A stretch of 64,000 nt of DNA from Glaciibacter superstes DSM 21135 (GCF_000421145.1 NZ_ATWH01000007.1:124001-188000), one strand, 5' to 3'; shown: positions 38,913 to 48,119, numbered from the stretch's first letter. The notes: a model not told the origin generated them from the sequence alone. Numbers and translations are program-made.

Positions 38913-39869
38913 ATGACTGTCAATATCATGCCCTTCGGGGCAACATCCACCGCCACCGAGGTCCTCGAGGGCATCGACCTGACCGGCAAGCGCGCGATCG
39001 TCACTGGCGCGTACTCGGGTATCGGGTTCGAATCGGCAGTCGCGCTCGCGGCCGTCGGCGCTGAAGTGACATTGGCCGTCCGCAACCCCGAGGCGGGTGC
39101 GGACGCCGCCCGCAAGATAAACGACGTCACCGGCCGCGATGACGTCCACGTCTCCCGCATCGATTTGATCGACAGGTCGAGCATCCGCGAGTTCGTCTCC
39201 GCGTGGTCCGGACCGCTGGACATCCTCATCAACAACGCAGGAGTCATGGCACTGCCCGAGCTCCACCGGACGCTCGAGGGGTGGGAGGCCCAGTTCGCGA
39301 CGAATCACCTCGGATCGGCCGCGCTCACGCTCGGTCTGCATGACGCCCTCGCCGCCGCTGGGAATGCGCGGGTGGTCATGGTCTGCTCGAGTGCGCATCT
39401 GATGGCGCCGGTGGACTTCGACGACATCCATTTTGAGTCGCGCCCCTACGAGGCCTGGGCGGCATATGCGCAGTCGAAGACTGCAACTCTGCTTTTCACC
39501 GTCGCCCTCGCTCGGCGCTGGGGGGCGGACGGCATCACCGTGAACGCTCTCCACCCCGGCGGTATTATGACCAACCTCCAGAGGCACCTCGATGACGCGG
39601 CGCTCGCCTTCGTCGGGGCGAAAGACGACAAGGGGAACACGCTCGATGTGCCGCCGGGGTGGAAGACGCCGCAGCAGGGCGCAGCCACCACGGTGCTGCT
39701 CGCGGGGTCGCCGCTGGTCGAGGGCGTCAGTGGACGCTACTTCGAAGACGTGAATGAGGCGGCCGTACAGCCCGAGCCTGCAGGAGGCAAGGCCGGAGTG
39801 GCGCCCTATGCGGTCGACGCCGAGACTGCGGAACACCTCTGGGACGTGACGGCACAGCTCCTGGCCTGA
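38913..39869 (+). CDS. short-chain dehydrogenase/reductase (WWOX/retinol-dehydrogenase-like)
   Basis: 318 residues. The classical SDR cofactor motif is TGAYSGIG (31-38); NNAGVMALPELH, the Ser region MVCSSAHLM and the catalytic YAQSK are present, with LHPGGIMTNLQRHL after. Length and the GGIMTNL segment fit the oxidoreductases annotated as WW-domain-like SDR. It reduces or oxidises an alcohol/ketone with NAD(P). It is convergent with a TetR gene (39902-40489), 32 bases away, whose operators flank both genes. Confidence 0.9.
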   Translation: MTVNIMPFGATSTATEVLEGIDLTGKRAIVTGAYSGIGFESAVALAAVGAEVTLAVRNPEAGADAARKINDVTGRDDVHVSRIDLIDRSSIREFVSAWSGPLDILINNAGVMALPELHRTLEGWEAQFATNHLGSAALTLGLHDALAAAGNARVVMVCSSAHLMAPVDFDDIHFESRPYEAWAAYAQSKTATLLFTVALARRWGADGITVNALHPGGIMTNLQRHLDDAALAFVGAKDDKGNTLDVPPGWKTPQQGAATTVLLAGSPLVEGVSGRYFEDVNEAAVQPEPAGGKAGVAPYAVDAETAEHLWDVTAQLLA

Positions 39870-39901
39870 ACTCGTCAAGATCGCGGCGTCCGTTGCTCCT
39901 G

Positions 39902-40489
39902 TCAGGGGGCGACGGGCGCCGTTGGTGCGTGGAGCAGCGAATCCGTCATCGCAGCGACGGTCGCGACGATCGCGCGACGGTGTCTGGCTCGACGCTCGGA
40001 CTCGTTCGCGGCACCGGAGTCGCGAATCGTGCCGGGCGTGTTGCCCCACGCTTGCGCGGCGGCGAGGGCGAGCATCATGGCATCCGCACCCGTCTCCACG
40101 TCGACTCCGTGCGTGAGGGCCAGCTGCTGCGCCTTGGACTGGTGCGCGGCCTGCTCCTCGGGAGAGGCGTCAGAACGCTCCAGCGCCTTCCACTGCGTCA
40201 GCCGCAGGAGTCCAGGATCGTTCTCCAGATAGTCGAAAATGGCGCCCGCGTAGCCAGGGAGGTCGTGGGGCGTGAACGGGACCACGTCGGCGAGGATCCG
40301 CAGACGGGTGCCGAGGACCGCATCGAAGAGAGCGTCTTTCGAGCCGAAGTAATGGTAGATCGCCTGCTTATTGGCTTTCGCACCCGTGGCGATGCGATCC
40401 ACTCGGGCGCCCGCGAGTCCGTGCTCGACGAACTCGCGATACGCGGCGTCGAGGAGACTCGCCTTCGTGGCTGCGGAGTCATAGGCCAT
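39902..40489 (-). CDS. TetR family transcriptional regulator
   Basis: 195 residues. The HTH (about 8-55) has KASLLDAAYREFVEHGLAG, VDRIATGAKANKQAIYHYFGSKDALFDAVL. The C-terminal ligand domain is Ala-rich, with a TetR_C-type pattern (VVPFTPHDLPGYAGAIFDYL). ATG 40487-40489 lies 13 bases from the palindrome AACCAATTGGTT. Likely represses itself and the convergent SDR gene; ligand unknown. Confidence 0.9.
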   Translation of the reverse strand: MAYDSAATKASLLDAAYREFVEHGLAGARVDRIATGAKANKQAIYHYFGSKDALFDAVLGTRLRILADVVPFTPHDLPGYAGAIFDYLENDPGLLRLTQWKALERSDASPEEQAAHQSKAQQLALTHGVDVETGADAMMLALAAAQAWGNTPGTIRDSGAANESERRARHRRAIVATVAAMTDSLLHAPTAPVAP

Positions 40490-40501
40490 GCACCCAGACT
40501 A

Positions 40502-40513
40502 AACCAATTGGTT
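40502..40513. promoter_or_regulatory. TetR autoregulatory operator
   Basis: AACCAATTGGTT is a perfect 12-bp palindrome 13 bases upstream of the tetR start. It shares the AACC-N4-GGTT frame with the site at 38741-38754. Confidence 0.65.
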
Positions 40514-41334
40514 ACCCTGGAATGAGGCTCGGGCCAGTCCGGAGCGGTGATCCCCCCAGAGCAGGGCCGCGGTGGAGCTGAGCGTGCTATCTCGACTCCA
40601 CCGTGGAGTGCTGTTCTCTCGACGACCTCGTCAGGTCAGTGCACGCCGAACCCGACGCTGGACGAGATGCCGAAACTGGTCGTCGCGACCAGCGACGTAC
40701 CTCGGTTGCAGATCCGATGGAGTGAATGTGAACGCCACATCGCCATTGCCGTTTGTCGCGGGTAAGCGTCGGCGTGGTCGACGCTCGTCGTCGTCCGCCA
40801 TTGCTTCGGGCAGATGCGCCGCGGAGAAGGCCGCGCTCACAGTGCGGTATGACGATCGCGCCAAGTATGCGTTCCGTCCTATGGGGCCCGACGATCTCGC
40901 CAACCGTAAGTAGCGCTATCGAGGCCGGCACGACGGGGACTCTTCGCGCCCAAACCATGAGCCATCCAAGCGGGCGTCCCCGGACAACCGGTCTCTCACC
41001 TCGTGCACGCCAGGAGGCCAGTGTCTCTGCGGAAAGACCATCATGCTCGCCCGTCCAGTCGCCGTCGCGCACGACGCGGATCTTCGGCGACCGCTTCAAT
41101 CCCTTCACCACTGGCACGAACCACTCCAGGCGCGCCCCGGTCTCACCGCTGTACCAGCGCCGCAGTGCTCCGTCGAGCTCGGTGGACTCGAAGTCGATGG
41201 CGGCGCGCGCATTCTCGAACTGTGGCAACGTGCCACGAAGTGCAGGCGTCGTGATTCGGTCTCCGTCATGGTCGGTCCTTCGTGTGTTTCAGGGCAGCAC
41301 GGCGTTCACGGGGCCGACAGGTATGCGCGGCGGT
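40514..41334. other. gene-poor stretch with a possible decayed ORF on the minus strand
   Basis: 821 bases. A minus-strand frame at 40587-41228 (TTG start) encodes up to 213 residues. Its first 110 (with ALRRWYSGETGARLEWF and LKRSPKIRVVRDGDW) look protein-like, the rest does not. Just upstream, ATG 41268 with a good ribosome site opens another frame that stops matching after MTETES, as if a frameshift separates start and body. I recognise no family. It lies downstream of the HxlR gene on the same strand. A remnant is more likely than a working gene. Confidence 0.3.
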
Positions 41335-41835
41335 CTAGGAGTCGGACGGCGACAAAGGTCGAGGACCGTTCGTCACGATAGCGACGTCCTCGAGATCGAG
41401 GGCCTCGCCGGATGCGGTTCGCAAGGACACCTTTACCGGCTCGCCGGTGCTGCGCTCGACCAGGCGGAGCGGGCCGCCGCCCTCGCCCTGCAGGTGTTTG
41501 TCTCCCCACTGCATGAGGGCGAAGACGACCGGTACGAGGTCTCGGCCCTTCTCGGTGAGCAGGTACTCCGACCGTCGGCGCTTGCCCAGCTCCTGATAGA
41601 GCTCCTTGGTGAACAACCCCAGCTTCGTCAGTTCCTTGAGTCGAGCCGCCACGATCGCGTCAGTGAGCTTGGTGCGCCGGGCGAAATCGTCGAACCGCGT
41701 GGTTCCGTAGAACGCCTCGCGCAGGATGAGCATGGAGGAGCGAGTGCCGACGGCTTCCATCGAGAGCCCGATCGAGCAGGTGTCGAGACTCCAGGTGCGC
41801 CGGTCGGCGAGGACGCCTTGGAATGCGAGCGCCAT
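41335..41835 (-). CDS. HxlR family winged-helix transcriptional regulator
   Basis: 166 residues from ATG 41835 (GGGGGG upstream). The HxlR domain spans about 15-115: CSIGLSMEAVGTRSSMLILREAFYGTTRFDDFARRTKLTD in pieces, VAARLKELTKLGLFTKELY, SEYLLTEKGRDLVPVVFAL. The N-terminal Cys in DTCSIG matches the redox-sensing position of some members. The C-terminal 50 residues are an extension. The half-site TGACTATA at 41857-41864 upstream equals half of the 17-bp palindrome before the amidase and MFS genes, hinting at shared control. Confidence 0.88.
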   Translation of the reverse strand: MALAFQGVLADRRTWSLDTCSIGLSMEAVGTRSSMLILREAFYGTTRFDDFARRTKLTDAIVAARLKELTKLGLFTKELYQELGKRRRSEYLLTEKGRDLVPVVFALMQWGDKHLQGEGGGPLRLVERSTGEPVKVSLRTASGEALDLEDVAIVTNGPRPLSPSDS

Positions 41836-41869
41836 ACCGCCCCCCTTCTTCACTTCTGACTATACCAGC

Positions 41870-42210
41870 CGAGAGCCAGGCATGCTGGGTGCACGCGGGC
41901 AGGTAGGCGTTGATGCCTACGGAGCCGGTCTGGATCCTTCTCGCGATCGCGACACCGCGGCCATGGTCCTTCGTCCACACCGTCCCACGAGACCGAACGA
42001 TGAGGCGTTGGCAAGGCGGATGGCCTCGTCTTCATCGCCGTAAGGGATGACTGAGAGCGCGGGGCCGAAGATCTCCTCGCGCGCGATGGTCGAACGGTTG
42101 TCGACATCTGCGAACGCTGTCGGTTCGACAAACCAGCCGCGTTCGACATCGTGCGGTCGCCCTCCACTCACGAGGCGCTCTCGTCTTTGCCCTTCGCGAT
42201 GTAACGCGTC
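41870..42210 (-). pseudogene. aldehyde dehydrogenase C-terminal fragment, frameshifted
   Basis: Three frames in turn carry aldehyde dehydrogenase text. From about 42210 comes RYIAKGKDE. From 42171 comes [19 protein letters not shown] with [16 protein letters not shown] and [15 protein letters not shown]. From 41980 comes [18 protein letters not shown] with SVGINAY. Together these match the last ~110 residues of a betaine-aldehyde-dehydrogenase-like enzyme with two frameshifts and no catalytic Cys region. It lies between the HxlR and amidase genes and is surely inactive. Confidence 0.8.
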
Positions 42211-42315
42211 CGTCCAGGAATCGGGTGCACAGGTGGCGGTGGCTGGCAGCGCGATCTACAGCGCGCCCAATGTCGGGGCCGCCGCCGCAAAGCTGCGTAC
42301 CGAGACCGTCTGACC

Positions 42316-43779
42316 TCAGAGCGGCCGTGCGGGCGTGAATCCCCCGAACTCGCGCTCGATGAGCTGCGCGAAATGGATCGGCGTACGGTCCTCGAAGAGC
42401 GGACCGATCAACTGCGCTCCGATCGGAAGCCTTTCACTCGACTGGGCAATCGGAGCCACGGTCGCCGGTAATCCTGGGACCGTGGCGATGCCTGCCCAGA
42501 CGAGTTGATCGCCGTAGTCGTGTTCGGCTCCGTCGATCGTGATCGACCGCGTCCACTGATCTGCGCTGTGGTCGTGCGCGAACGCGGTGGTGGGGGATGC
42601 AGGACAGATCACGATATCGAACTCCGTGAAGAGTCGACTCCATGCGGCACGGTGCTGGCTGCGCAGCGCATCGTCGGCCAGCCAATCCCGGTAGCTCGAA
42701 GAGGCTCCCCGCGACCGCTCTGCTGCAAGCGACGTGTCATCCGGGTCGAGGGTTACAGCCCGTGCCGCGGCCTGCTCGTACACATGCGACGGATAGGTGG
42801 ATGCGACCGATGCGAGCAGAAGTCGCATGTAGATCCGCGCTGCTTCGGTCGGGTCGGGCAGTAGATCGCTGTGTCGCTGCACTCGCACTCCGGCTGAACC
42901 CAGATCGGAGGCGAGGCTTTCGAGTGCCATCCGAATATCGGAGGAAGTGGGGATGAGCGGATGCGTGTCGACGATGAGGACTCGATACTCCGAAAGGTGC
43001 TCGTGACGAGGTGGTCTCAGGCTGAGCGTGTGCGCGATTCCCAGCCCCGTCTCATCGGGCTCTGCCAGCAGATCGAGCATCAGAGCCAGATCGACCGCGC
43101 TGCGCGCCATCGGTCCGATCACCGTGAGGTCGCGGCTGTACTCCAGTGGGGCCGAGAAGGGGGGCGTATGTCCCCGCGAGGGCAGCAGACCGAAGGACGA
43201 CTTGTGGGCGTAGGTTCCCGTGAAGTGTGCGGGAACCCGGAGCGATCCCGCGATGTCCGACCCGAGCGATATCGCGCCGAACCCGGCCGCAAGCGCTGCA
43301 GCGGATCCTCCAGAGGATCCACCCGGTGTGCGGTTGAGGTCCCAGGGGTTGCGTGTCGTGCCGTAGATCGGGTTGTAGCTCTGGAGGTCGCCGAGGGCAA
43401 CGGGAACGTTGGTCTTGCCGAGGATCACGCCGCCTTCGGACTTCATCCGGGCCACCGCGAGGGCATCCTCCGTAGGAACGAAGTCCTTCAGGGGCGGGAT
43501 TCCCCATGTCGTCGGCATGCCTGCGACGTTGAACGATTCCTTGACCGTCATCGGCACGCCCAGCAGGCGGCCGCGCCCGCCGCGTGCTCTCGTCGCATCT
43601 GCGAGGCGAGCGGCATCCACCGCTCTGTCGAAGTCGTGCACCACGACGGCGTTGATCTTGTCGTCGTGGTCTTCGATCCGCGCGATCGCGCTTTCGGTGA
43701 GTTCGACGGACGACACCATGCCCGCGTTCATGGCGGCCGTCAGTTCAGTGGCCGTGGCGTACGTGTATTCAGACGACAT
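42316..43779 (-). CDS. amidase (amidase-signature family)
   Basis: 487 residues with the full signature: Lys80 in PMTVKESFN, cis-Ser155 in TPGGSSGGSAA and nucleophile Ser179 in GSDIAGSLRVP. Conserved flanks are LLGVPMTVK, GGVILGKTNVP and NPWDLNRTPG. The C terminus has GLPATVAPI and LPIGAQLIGPLFED. It hydrolyses a carboxamide to acid and ammonia; substrate unknown. ATG 43779 is divergent from the MFS gene (43951), with a 17-bp palindrome between them, so amidase and transporter are probably co-regulated. Confidence 0.92.
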   Translation of the reverse strand: MSSEYTYATATELTAAMNAGMVSSVELTESAIARIEDHDDKINAVVVHDFDRAVDAARLADATRARGGRGRLLGVPMTVKESFNVAGMPTTWGIPPLKDFVPTEDALAVARMKSEGGVILGKTNVPVALGDLQSYNPIYGTTRNPWDLNRTPGGSSGGSAAALAAGFGAISLGSDIAGSLRVPAHFTGTYAHKSSFGLLPSRGHTPPFSAPLEYSRDLTVIGPMARSAVDLALMLDLLAEPDETGLGIAHTLSLRPPRHEHLSEYRVLIVDTHPLIPTSSDIRMALESLASDLGSAGVRVQRHSDLLPDPTEAARIYMRLLLASVASTYPSHVYEQAAARAVTLDPDDTSLAAERSRGASSSYRDWLADDALRSQHRAAWSRLFTEFDIVICPASPTTAFAHDHSADQWTRSITIDGAEHDYGDQLVWAGIATVPGLPATVAPIAQSSERLPIGAQLIGPLFEDRTPIHFAQLIEREFGGFTPARPL

Positions 43780-43826
43780 CAGATTCCTGTCTATCGAGAA
43801 CGAGGTCAGACCGCACGGGGCTGACT

Positions 43827-43843
43827 TGACTATAATATAGTCA
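43827..43843. promoter_or_regulatory. 17-bp perfect palindromic operator between amidase and MFS genes
   Basis: TGACTATAATATAGTCA is perfectly symmetric about A43835. It lies 47 bases before the amidase start and 107 before the MFS start. A half copy TGACTATA occurs at 41857-41864 before the HxlR gene, so HxlR is the likely binder. Confidence 0.7.
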
Positions 43844-43950
43844 GCATATAGCCTTCTGATTGCCGCAAACCCAAAGTCGGCCCCGGCAGGCGACCCAACC
43901 CTTACTCGCACGCCTCGTTCTCCGACGCAGACTCATCGAGGAATCCGTCC

Positions 43951-45186
43951 ATGCCCACCTCCAGGGCGTCGCAAGACGCACCAGCGCGCACGAAGTCTTC
44001 TGCGATCGTTCCGGCGACGGTCGCCTTCATCGGGGCTGCGGTGAGTTTCACCAGCCTCTATCTCGCAGCGGGGGCGCCCACGCCCCTGCTGGTGCTCTAC
44101 CAGGACCAGTGGGCCTTTCCGGCGGTGATCCTGACCCTCGCCTTCGCTGCGTATTCCGCCGGCTTCCTCATTGCGCTTCTGACGGTGGGTTCGCTCTCGG
44201 ATCACCTGGGGCGTCGTCCCGTGATCCTCGGCGCACTCGTCGTGCAGCTGCTCTCCGTCGTCATGTTCCTCTTCGCGCCGGACATCGGCTGGGTCACTGC
44301 CGCCAGAGTGGTGCAAGGCATAGCGACCGGTGCCGCGACCAGCGCATTCACGGCAACTCTCGTGGAACTGGCGCCGACTCGCCGCAAGCGTCTGGCCACA
44401 ATCCTGGGGACCGTAGGCGTGACCGGCGGACTCGCCGTAGGCGCACTTCTCACCGGCGTGGCGATCGAGTACGCGGATGACGCGAACACGATCGTGTTCG
44501 TCACGATCGGAGTGCTGACGGTCCTCGGAATCGTGATCGTCGCCCTGTCCCCGGAGACTGTCACCAAGAAACGAGGAGCGCTGCGCTCGCTCATCCCACA
44601 GATCGCTGTGCCCGCCCCCGCACGCCGGGAGTTCGCGGCCGCCGCACCGGTGATCGTGTCGATCTGGATGCTCGCCGGTCTGTCACTCGGCCTGGCGCCG
44701 ACCATCGTGCGCAACGTGTTCCAGCTGGACAGCGGCCTCCTCAACGGATTCTGCGGATTCATTTCCCCGGCCGTGTCGGCGATCATCGCCTTGATCTTCG
44801 CGCGGGTGCGCCCTCGACGCGCGATTCGTCTCGGGATCTATGCCTCCGTGATCGCAACCGCCTTGATCGTGGTCGCTGTGCTGACGGGGAGTCTGGCCAC
44901 GATGATCGGGGGTCAGGTCGTCGCCGGACTGGGGTTCGGTGCCGCGTTCTCCGCTTCGCTGCAGCTCATATTCCCGCTCGCGGCGGCGCACGAACGAGCC
45001 GGCCTCGTCGCTGCCATTTATGTCGTCGCCTACATCGCGTTCAGTCTGCCTGTCGTCGTCAGCGGCCAGCTCGCCGGCGTCCTGGGGCTCCCCGCGGCGG
45101 TGGCCTGGTACGGCGCGGTCACGATCCTGCTCGCGCTCATCAGCCTCATCGCCCAGTTGCGCCTGGCTAAGCGGGAGCGAGACTGA
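43951..45186 (+). CDS. MFS transporter
   Basis: 411 residues with about 12 hydrophobic segments. The MFS loop motif is GSLSDHLGRRPVILGALV (loop 2-3), and GIATGAATSAFTATLVELAP follows in helix 4. A long cytoplasmic loop around TVTKKRGALRSLIPQ separates the halves. It is a clear paralogue of the MFS gene at 52758 (shared PARREF.AAAPV and AGLS.GLAP.(I/M)VR). Divergent from the amidase: import of an amide or export of its product are both possible. Confidence 0.9.
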   Translation: MPTSRASQDAPARTKSSAIVPATVAFIGAAVSFTSLYLAAGAPTPLLVLYQDQWAFPAVILTLAFAAYSAGFLIALLTVGSLSDHLGRRPVILGALVVQLLSVVMFLFAPDIGWVTAARVVQGIATGAATSAFTATLVELAPTRRKRLATILGTVGVTGGLAVGALLTGVAIEYADDANTIVFVTIGVLTVLGIVIVALSPETVTKKRGALRSLIPQIAVPAPARREFAAAAPVIVSIWMLAGLSLGLAPTIVRNVFQLDSGLLNGFCGFISPAVSAIIALIFARVRPRRAIRLGIYASVIATALIVVAVLTGSLATMIGGQVVAGLGFGAAFSASLQLIFPLAAAHERAGLVAAIYVVAYIAFSLPVVVSGQLAGVLGLPAAVAWYGAVTILLALISLIAQLRLAKRERD

Positions 45187-45224
45187 TGCGGCCGGTTACT
45201 CCGATGAATCCATTGAGATCGGGA

Positions 45225-45244
45225 ATACTTGCGCCCGCAAGTAT
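45225..45244. promoter_or_regulatory. 20-bp inverted repeat upstream of FMN reductase
   Basis: ATACTTGCG-CC-CGCAAGTAT is a perfect 9-2-9 inverted repeat, 65 bases before the FMN reductase start (45309) and 39 bases after the MFS stop. Size and symmetry fit a MarR or HxlR dimer site. Confidence 0.68.
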
Positions 45245-45308
45245 GTTTCGCCCGAGTGGGACACACACGTTCCCGAAACACTTCTCGTGAAAGGCACTAC
45301 CAATAACC

Positions 45309-45890
45309 ATGGTAAGAATCGGCATCATCATCGGCAGCACGCGTCCTGGTCGTAACGGCGAGGGAGTGGCACGTTGGATCTTCGACAAGGCGCAGCGACG
45401 CACGGGCGCGGAGTACGAGCTCATCGACCTCGCGGACTTCGGGCTTCCCCACCTTGACGAGGCGCTGCCGCCGGCCATGGGACAGTACAGCCAGGAGCAC
45501 ACCAAGAAGTGGGCGGACACCATCGCGCGCTTCGACGGCTACATCCTGGTGACTCCCGAGTACAACCACTCGACGTCGGGTGCCCTGAAGAACGCGATCG
45601 ACTTCCTCGGCAACGAGTGGTACAACAAGGTTGCCGGCTTCGTCGGATACGGCGTCTACGGCGGCGTGCGCGCCATCGAGCACCTGCGACTCGTGTTCTC
45701 GCAGCTCCAGGTCGCGACGGTGAGCGCCGCAGCGACGTTCAACCTCATGACCGATTTCGAGAACATGAGCACGTTCCGCCCTGCGGAGTACCACGAAGCG
45801 TCCGTCACCGCACTCTTCGATCAGGTCGAAAGCTGGTCCGAGGCACTCGGTGAGGTGCGGGCCCGCGAACAGGTTCAGGCAGCAGCCTGA
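45309..45890 (+). CDS. NADPH-dependent FMN reductase family protein
   Basis: 193 residues of flavodoxin-like fold. The FMN phosphate loop is GSTRPGRNGEGVA (9-21); later come ILVTPEYNHSTSGALKNAIDF (the flavin-ring loop PEYNxSxxGxLKN) and GYGVYGGVRAIEHLRL. It reduces FMN with NAD(P)H or acts as a quinone reductase. The LLM monooxygenase at 48120 needs reduced FMN, so this is its likely partner. The start ATG 45309 has AAAGG 12-13 bases upstream; the spacing is long. Confidence 0.9.
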   Translation: MVRIGIIIGSTRPGRNGEGVARWIFDKAQRRTGAEYELIDLADFGLPHLDEALPPAMGQYSQEHTKKWADTIARFDGYILVTPEYNHSTSGALKNAIDFLGNEWYNKVAGFVGYGVYGGVRAIEHLRLVFSQLQVATVSAAATFNLMTDFENMSTFRPAEYHEASVTALFDQVESWSEALGEVRAREQVQAAA

Positions 45891-45983
45891 AACGACGGCG
45901 GGGTGCCCGTGGCAGTCGCACAGGCGCCCCGCCACCTTCACAATGCGCCGGCGTAGCCCGACGGTTAACAGAAAGGCAAGACA

Positions 45984-47384
45984 ATGGCGATGACAACAGC
46001 GCCGAATTCATCCGGTTACGCCGAGGTGTTCCACGGGCAGAAGGCTCGATTCGCTTCGGATGCGACGAAATCCTACGAATGGCGGATCGATCAGCTCACG
46101 CGCCTCGAACGGCTGATCGGCGAGAATCAGGAGAAGCTCATAGCTGCCCTGGCAGCCGACTTCAAGACGTCCATCTGGGACAGCTCTGCGGAGTTCGGGG
46201 TATCTATCGGCGCGATCGCCGAGGCGAAGGCGAGTCTGAAGGAATGGATGAAGCCGACGCCGATGGACCTGCCCGGGTCCTTCGCCTCGAAGGGCTACGA
46301 GGCGCGAGTGTTCCACGATCCATACGGAGTCACGCTCCTGATCGCTCCGTTCAACGCGCCGCTGGCCTTGCTGGTCGCACCGCTTGTGGCGGTGCTCGCT
46401 GCGGGCAATCCCGCGATCGTGAAGCCGTCTGAAGTCACGAGCCATGTGGCCACGACGCTGGGTGATCTGTTCCCGCACTACTTCGATGAGCGAGACGTCG
46501 CGATGATCCGCGGCGACCGCGAAGTCGTTTCCGCGTTGCTGAAGCTCCCGTTCGACTTCATCTTCTTCACCGGCAGCGTTCCGGTCGGAAAGATCGTCAT
46601 GCGAGCGGCCGCTGAGAACCTCACACCGGTTCTCCTCGAGCTGGGCGGTCAGAATCCGTCGATCGTCGATGAGACGGCGAACCTGCCCGATGCGGCGCGG
46701 AAGCTCGTCTGGGGAGCTATGGCCTTCGGGGGGCAGTGGTGTGTCTCCCCGGGGTACGTGTACGTGCACGAGAGCGTGGCTGCAGAGTTCGTGGAGGAGA
46801 CGAAGAAGGCCGTCATCGAGTTCTACGGAACCGATCCGGACGCGAACCCCGACCTGTCCCGAATCGCGACCGAGAAGGATGTCGTGCGACTCGCCAGGTT
46901 GATCGACCCGACCAAGGTCGTCATCGGGGGTGAGAGCGATGTCGCATCGCGCTATGTCGCTCCGACGATCATGTATCCCGTCGCTGACGACGACCAGGTC
47001 ATGGAGGAGGAGATCTTCGGGCCGATTCTCCCCGTTCTGCCCTACCACGACCTCGACGAGGCCGTCGCCGCCATCAAGAGGCGCCTGTCAGCGCTGTCCA
47101 CCTATATCTTCAGTCGAGATGAGGACCGCGTGGCAAAGCTGCTTGCGACACTGCCCTTCGGCAACGGTTCGGTGAACCTCACCATGCTGCAGCTGTTCTT
47201 CTCCAATCTCCCCTTCGGCGGTATCGGCGCGTCGGGGATGGGCCAGTACCTCGGCAAGACAGGATTCGACTCCCTCAGCCACAGGAAGTCGGTTCTGTTC
47301 TCTCCGGCTGACGAAGCAGTCGAATCCCTTTATCCGCCATACGACGCCGAGACTCCCGGCCGCATGGCACGGATGTTCGACTGA
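45984..47384 (+). CDS. aldehyde dehydrogenase (class 3/coniferyl-aldehyde-type)
   Basis: 466 residues. GVTLLIAPFNAPLALLVAPL and AGNPAIVKPSE bind cofactor; FFTGSVPVGKIVM, LLELGGQNPSIVD (catalytic Glu) and GGQWCVSPGYV with nucleophile Cys253 follow; EEIFGPILPVL and LPFGGIGASGMGQYLGKTGFD end the core. The short length and the GMG.Y.GK.GFD end fit class 3 enzymes acting on fatty or aromatic aldehydes. AGAAAGGCAAG lies upstream of ATG 45984. It follows the FMN reductase by 93 bases and precedes a convergent MarR gene. Confidence 0.92.
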   Translation: MAMTTAPNSSGYAEVFHGQKARFASDATKSYEWRIDQLTRLERLIGENQEKLIAALAADFKTSIWDSSAEFGVSIGAIAEAKASLKEWMKPTPMDLPGSFASKGYEARVFHDPYGVTLLIAPFNAPLALLVAPLVAVLAAGNPAIVKPSEVTSHVATTLGDLFPHYFDERDVAMIRGDREVVSALLKLPFDFIFFTGSVPVGKIVMRAAAENLTPVLLELGGQNPSIVDETANLPDAARKLVWGAMAFGGQWCVSPGYVYVHESVAAEFVEETKKAVIEFYGTDPDANPDLSRIATEKDVVRLARLIDPTKVVIGGESDVASRYVAPTIMYPVADDDQVMEEEIFGPILPVLPYHDLDEAVAAIKRRLSALSTYIFSRDEDRVAKLLATLPFGNGSVNLTMLQLFFSNLPFGGIGASGMGQYLGKTGFDSLSHRKSVLFSPADEAVESLYPPYDAETPGRMARMFD

Positions 47385-47392
47385 TTCCGTTC

Positions 47393-47433
47393 GGCTCCGC
47401 CCTGTCGCGCTGTTCGGCGGCCAGGGTGGAGCC
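47393..47433. terminator. hairpin between convergent aldehyde dehydrogenase and marR genes
   Basis: GGCTCCGCCCTG (47393-47404) pairs with CAGGGTGGAGCC (47422-47433), one mismatch, over a 17-base loop. It lies nine bases after the dehydrogenase stop. Confidence 0.6.
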
Positions 47434-47480
47434 GTTCGTGCATTCATCCCAGGACCCGTCGGCGAGTGCGACCTCGACCT

Positions 47481-47972
47481 TCATGGCGCGTTCTCGGCCC
47501 CGATATCCGATGTTCCACCCTCGGATTGCCGTGCACGTTCGGCCGCGTTCAGAAGGGCCTGAGTCAGGTCGCGGAGCGTCTCTAGCTGGTCGTCGTCCAG
47601 CGCTCGGGACATCGCCTCACCCACGTGCCGGAAGAGTTCCGCGCCGACTCGACGTTGAACGGCCCGCCCCGCCGCCGTGAGGACGATGCGCGATACCCGG
47701 GCGTCGGCGGGATCGTTTTGACGATCGACGAGCCCACGTTCATGGAGCCGGGACACCAATCGTGAGATGCCGGCCTGAGTAAGCAACGCGTCGTCGCCCA
47801 GCTCCATGACTCGAAGCCCATTCGGGGCGACTGAGAGCGCATGCAGTACGCCGTACTCGCGTGGCAGGACGTCACTCCAGCTGACGAGCAGCTGGAACTC
47901 CCGGACGAGCGTGGCCTGCGCCCGAAACAGTGCTTCCCACGCCGAGTTGGCCAGCTTGAAGTCCGTACTCAT
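47481..47972 (-). CDS. MarR family regulator A of the LLM/ALDH cluster
   Basis: 163 residues. The N terminus is KLANSAWEALFRAQATLVREF; the winged helix includes GLRVMELGDDALLTQAGISRLVSRLHERGLVDRQ in pieces and a wing with DARVSRIVLTAAG; a dimerising helix follows. It is a paralogue of the MarR at 49309 (shared LANxAWEAxxRAxATLxREF). It is divergent from the LLM gene (48120), which makes it a likely repressor of that gene; ligand unknown. Confidence 0.9.
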   Translation of the reverse strand: MSTDFKLANSAWEALFRAQATLVREFQLLVSWSDVLPREYGVLHALSVAPNGLRVMELGDDALLTQAGISRLVSRLHERGLVDRQNDPADARVSRIVLTAAGRAVQRRVGAELFRHVGEAMSRALDDDQLETLRDLTQALLNAAERARQSEGGTSDIGAENAP

Positions 47973-48119
47973 CGCGATACTAGCCTCCCCTTCATCTTCG
48001 TCGGGCGGCTCTCGCCCGACTCCACTGAGTCACCAACGTACAGCGGTTGCAGACGCAGCCGGGGAATACATGCGCAGTCATGTTGTTTACTTCCGTATAC
48101 ACACACGAAGGGGCACATC

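Noticed and set aside
38658..40049. 463-codon minus-strand frame across the SDR gene
   Set aside because: The SDR on the plus strand has TGxxxGIG and YxxxK; the antisense text is Arg/Gly-rich without motifs.
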